Of a DNA stretch of 64,000 nt, positions 61,769-64,000 are shown one piece after another; position 1 is the first letter of the stretch, and every line of letters begins with the position of its first letter. The DNA comes from Alphaproteobacteria bacterium (GTDB lineage: Bacteria > Pseudomonadota > Alphaproteobacteria > Caulobacterales > Caulobacteraceae): NCBI GenBank assembly GCA_018826515.1, contig JAHKAM010000034.1:1-64000 (forward strand), in the 5' to 3' direction. A model generated the notes under the pieces. The model was not told the origin of the DNA. It saw only the letters and a list, made by a program, of their open reading frames with translations, and made no database searches. The position numbers and the translations under genes were made by a program.

Positions 61769-63061
61769 ATGACCGACGCCGTCCCCGACACCACCCCCGC
61801 GCCCGGCAGCCGCTGGCGCCTGATTGGTCCGGGCATCGTCGCCGCCGCCACCGGCGTGGGGGCGGGCGACCTCGTCGCGACCCTGATCGCCGGCTCGATG
61901 TTCGGCTACGCCCTGCTGTGGGCGGCCGTGGCCGGGACCCTGCTGAAGATCTCCCTGGCCGAGGCCGTCGGCCGCTGGGCCCTGTCGTCGGGCCGCACCA
62001 TCTTCGACGGCTGGTCCAGCCTCGGGCCGGGCTGGTTCGCCGGGCGGCTCAACTGGGCCACCCTCTATTTCGGCGTCTATGTGGTGCTGTGGGGCTTCGT
62101 CTACGGGGCCACGGCCATGACCGCCTCGGCCCTGCCGCTGGCGGCGTTGCTGGACGGCACGGCCATGGCGCTGGACCTCAAGACCTGGGCCATGATCTGC
62201 GGCGGGGTCGGCCTCGTCCTCGTCTGGTTCAACCGCTATCCGGTGTTCGAGAAGCTGATGACCGGCCTCGTCGCCGTCATGTTCGTCACCGTGGTCGGCC
62301 TGGCCGTCATCGTCGCCCCCGACCTGCCGGCCATGGCCCGCGGCCTGGTCCCGACCCTGCCGGCGGGCTCGGCCTTCTACACCCTCGGCCTGATCGGCGG
62401 GGTGGGGGGGACGATCACCCTGGCCGCCTATGGCTACTGGATCGGCGAGAAGGGCTGGCGCGGCCCGGCCTGGATGCGGGTGATGAAGCTGGACAACCGC
62501 GTCGGCTACGCCGTCACCGGCGTCTTCGTGGTGGCCATGCTGATCGTCGGCTCGGAGCTGCTGTACGCTTCGGGCATCGCCCTGTCGCAGGGCGACCGCG
62601 GCCTGCTCGACCTCGACGACGTGCTGCGCGAGCGGTTCGGCGACGTGGTCGGGATCATGTTCCTGGTCGGTTTCTTCGCCGCCAGCTTCTCGTCCCTGAT
62701 CGGGGTCTGGCACGGAGTCAGCCTGATGTTCGCCGACTTCTTCGCCCATATGCGCGGCCGCGCCGATGAGGCTGCGGCCCGGGGGGAGGGCAGCCCCGCC
62801 TTCCGCGGCTATCTGCTTTGGCTGACCTTCCCGCCCATGGCCCTGCTGTTCATGGACCGCCCCTTCGGCCTGATCGTCGCCTATGGCGCCCTGGGGGCCC
62901 TGTTCATGCCCTTCCTCGCCCTGACCCTGATCTGGCTGCTCAACTCCGACCGCACCCCGGCCGAGTGGCGCAGCCGCTGGCTGTCGAACGGCATGCTGGT
63001 CGCGGGCGGGCTTCTGTTCTGCGTCCTGGCCGGACGCGAGCTAATCGGCCTGTTCGGCTAG
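61769..63061 (+). CDS. Nramp-related transporter with non-canonical metal-binding motifs
   Basis: A 430-residue protein with about eleven membrane segments and clear Nramp-family layout (RLIGPGIVAAATGVGAGDLV; SMFGYALLWAAVAGTLLKI). The TM1 DPGN motif of true Nramp metal transporters is replaced by GAGD, and the TM6 MPH motif is not found; GGTITLAAYGYWIGEKG stands there instead. The protein belongs to a divergent clade whose substrate I do not know, so manganese transport should not be assumed. ATG 61769 follows AAGGAG. Confidence 0.85.
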   Translation: MTDAVPDTTPAPGSRWRLIGPGIVAAATGVGAGDLVATLIAGSMFGYALLWAAVAGTLLKISLAEAVGRWALSSGRTIFDGWSSLGPGWFAGRLNWATLYFGVYVVLWGFVYGATAMTASALPLAALLDGTAMALDLKTWAMICGGVGLVLVWFNRYPVFEKLMTGLVAVMFVTVVGLAVIVAPDLPAMARGLVPTLPAGSAFYTLGLIGGVGGTITLAAYGYWIGEKGWRGPAWMRVMKLDNRVGYAVTGVFVVAMLIVGSELLYASGIALSQGDRGLLDLDDVLRERFGDVVGIMFLVGFFAASFSSLIGVWHGVSLMFADFFAHMRGRADEAAARGEGSPAFRGYLLWLTFPPMALLFMDRPFGLIVAYGALGALFMPFLALTLIWLLNSDRTPAEWRSRWLSNGMLVAGGLLFCVLAGRELIGLFG

Positions 63062-63077
63062 GTCCGAGCGCAGGGTT

Positions 63078-63246
63078 GGTCACGAAGGACACGAAGGCCA
63101 CGGAGGTCACAAAGAGGTCCGGGCGGAGGACAGAGCCAGCCTCGACGTCGCTGAGGTCAAAGGCGGCGAAGCCGCAATTCAGACCCTCGGGGACAGCCGC
63201 TGACGCCGCCGCATCTCCGGTCCCTTCGTGTCCTTCGTGATGAACC
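63078..63246. repeat. Inverted-repeat element bounded by CACGAAGGA nonamers
   Basis: CACGAAGGACACGAAGG (63081-63097) and its exact reverse complement CCTTCGTGTCCTTCGTG (63223-63239) bound about 125 bp. The inner part contains a short inverted stretch around GGCGGCGAAGCCGC. No open frame of note. It occupies nearly all of the gap between the Nramp-like gene and ogt. Confidence 0.8.
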
Positions 63247-63276
63247 AGCCGGCCGCGCGAGGACCCTCCAGACGCC

Positions 63277-63795
63277 CTACAGCAACAACGCCCCTTCATG
63301 GCGCAGCAGCCAGCCCTTGCGCTCCAGTCCGCCGCCGAAGCCGGTCAGCGACCCGTCCGCCCCCACCACCCGGTGGCAGGCCAGCACCAGCGGGATCGGA
63401 TTGCGGTTCAGCGCCGCCCCCGCCGCCTGGGCCGCCCCCGGCTCGCCCGCCCGCTTCGCCATCTCGCCATAGCTGATCGTCGCGCCCGCCGGCACCTTCG
63501 CCAGCGCCGCCCACACCCGCCGCTGAAACCCCGCCGTCGCCGCCCCCTCCAGCGACCAGGCCACCCGCTCCAGCGCCGCCCGGTCCCCCGCGAAATAGGC
63601 CGCCAGCGCCCCGGCCACGGGCTCCGGCGCCGCGCCCTCCGCCAGCACCGCCCCCGGATACTCCCGCCGCATCGCCTTGATCAGTCCGTCTCCGAAGCTG
63701 AGGCCGCGCACCACGCCCGTCGCATCACAGGCCAGCGCCAGCGGCCCGATCGAGCTCCCGATCCGCGACAGGGTCAGGGCCGGGGGCGCGCTCAT
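63277..63795 (-). CDS. ogt: Methylated-DNA-[protein]-cysteine S-methyltransferase
   Basis: A 172-residue suicide repair protein that takes O6-alkyl groups from guanine. Acceptor Cys140 lies in LVLACHRVVG, with Ala instead of the usual Pro before it. Asn130 hinge, the helix-turn-helix PAGATISYGEMAKRAG and the C-terminal TGFGGGLERKGWLL are present. ATG 63795 overlaps the stop of the upstream gene (ATGA). It is a stand-alone Ogt-type enzyme without the Ada sensor domain. Confidence 0.93.
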   Translation of the reverse strand: MSAPPALTLSRIGSSIGPLALACDATGVVRGLSFGDGLIKAMRREYPGAVLAEGAAPEPVAGALAAYFAGDRAALERVAWSLEGAATAGFQRRVWAALAKVPAGATISYGEMAKRAGEPGAAQAAGAALNRNPIPLVLACHRVVGADGSLTGFGGGLERKGWLLRHEGALLL

Positions 63796-64000
63796 TCGAC
63801 CGCCGGCATCAGCGCATTGACCTCCGCCCACCCCATCGCGCCCTCGCCCAGCGGCTCCGACCGCCCGTCCGCCAGAAACGCCTCCGTCAGCGCCGCCGCC
63901 CGGCCCCAGACCGCGCCGCAGATGCCCGAGCCCGCGCTCAGCCGGCGCACGCCCAGCCCCTTCAGCGTCGCCGCGTCCGGCAGGCCCGGCCAGGCCAGAA
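63792..64000 (-). CDS. Isocitrate lyase/PEP mutase family protein, C-terminal part
   Basis: The frame is open from the window edge to TGA at 63792-63794 and gives the last 68 residues: LAWPGLPDAATLKGLGVRRL, SAGSGICGAVWGRAAALTEA and onward. The pattern LGVRRLSAGSG followed by a helical AFLADGR segment is typical of the C terminus of the small ICL/PEP-mutase family enzymes (phosphonomutase-like). The catalytic part lies beyond the window. Its stop overlaps the ogt start. Confidence 0.78.
   Translation of the reverse strand, partial: LAWPGLPDAATLKGLGVRRLSAGSGICGAVWGRAAALTEAFLADGRSEPLGEGAMGWAEVNALMPAVE

Overview
The window is chromosomal DNA from a high-GC (about 70%) alphaproteobacterium, most likely Caulobacterales and close to Brevundimonas. 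This rests on gene content and order: cpoB-tilS-ftsH, a rhizobial/caulobacterial type cycHJKL (ccmIEFH)-degP-two-component-glnE block, a PleC-like histidine kinase, S46 dipeptidyl peptidases, and long antisense open frames typical of such GC content. I see no rRNA, tRNA, CRISPR array, phage or classical insertion sequence. No gene-free stretch exceeds about 260 bases.

Layout. 1-3.7 kb: end of cpoB, tilS (with a palindromic repeat inserted in frame) and ftsH. 3.75-6.0 kb: a three-gene unit (acyltransferase, membrane protein, small winged-helix regulator) behind a perfect dyad. 6.0-9.1 kb: folP, thiD, a nucleotidyltransferase and a PhzF-type isomerase, closely spaced. 9.2-13.7 kb: a small secreted protein, a PepSY-like protein with a PhoPQ-like pair, and a conserved unknown. 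13.7-24.8 kb: cytochrome c maturation, DegP, an OmpR-type pair split by a DUF559 repeat element, and glnE. 24.8-29.6 kb: EF-hand protein, ECF sigma factor, probable anti-sigma factor, periplasmic metal sensor, an orphan PleC-like kinase and an unknown. 29.7-44.4 kb: mixed housekeeping and membrane genes, including amaB, a YcaQ-type protein, a VWA lipoprotein-like factor, a CPA2 antiporter, dusA, and a folate pair (FolM-like SDR plus folB) led by a 26-codon membrane ORF. 44.4-49.3 kb: uvrC, DoxX-like and DUF3313 proteins, carbonic anhydrase, pgsA. 49.3-57 kb: two tandem S46 peptidases and a DevBCA/MacAB-like exporter. 57-64 kb: small genes, an aspartic protease, a TSUP permease, a CVNH-containing secreted protein, a divergent Nramp-related transporter, ogt and the end of an ICL/PEP-mutase family gene.

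The most unusual layer is repeats. Four families of short elements bounded by inverted repeats occur between genes, and once inside a gene. One family flanks a small DUF559 (VSR-fold) nuclease gene in inverted orientation at 20.0-20.5 kb; it also exists as a 138-bp element without a gene (51.6 kb) and as a solo hairpin (32.3 kb). This resembles the REPIN/RAYT arrangement of gammaproteobacteria but with an unrelated nuclease. A second, similarly built element sits in frame in tilS. A third family, with TTAGTGG heptamers at both ends of a shared core, has four copies between 49.3 and 59.7 kb. A fourth is bounded by CACGAAGGA repeats (63.1 kb).
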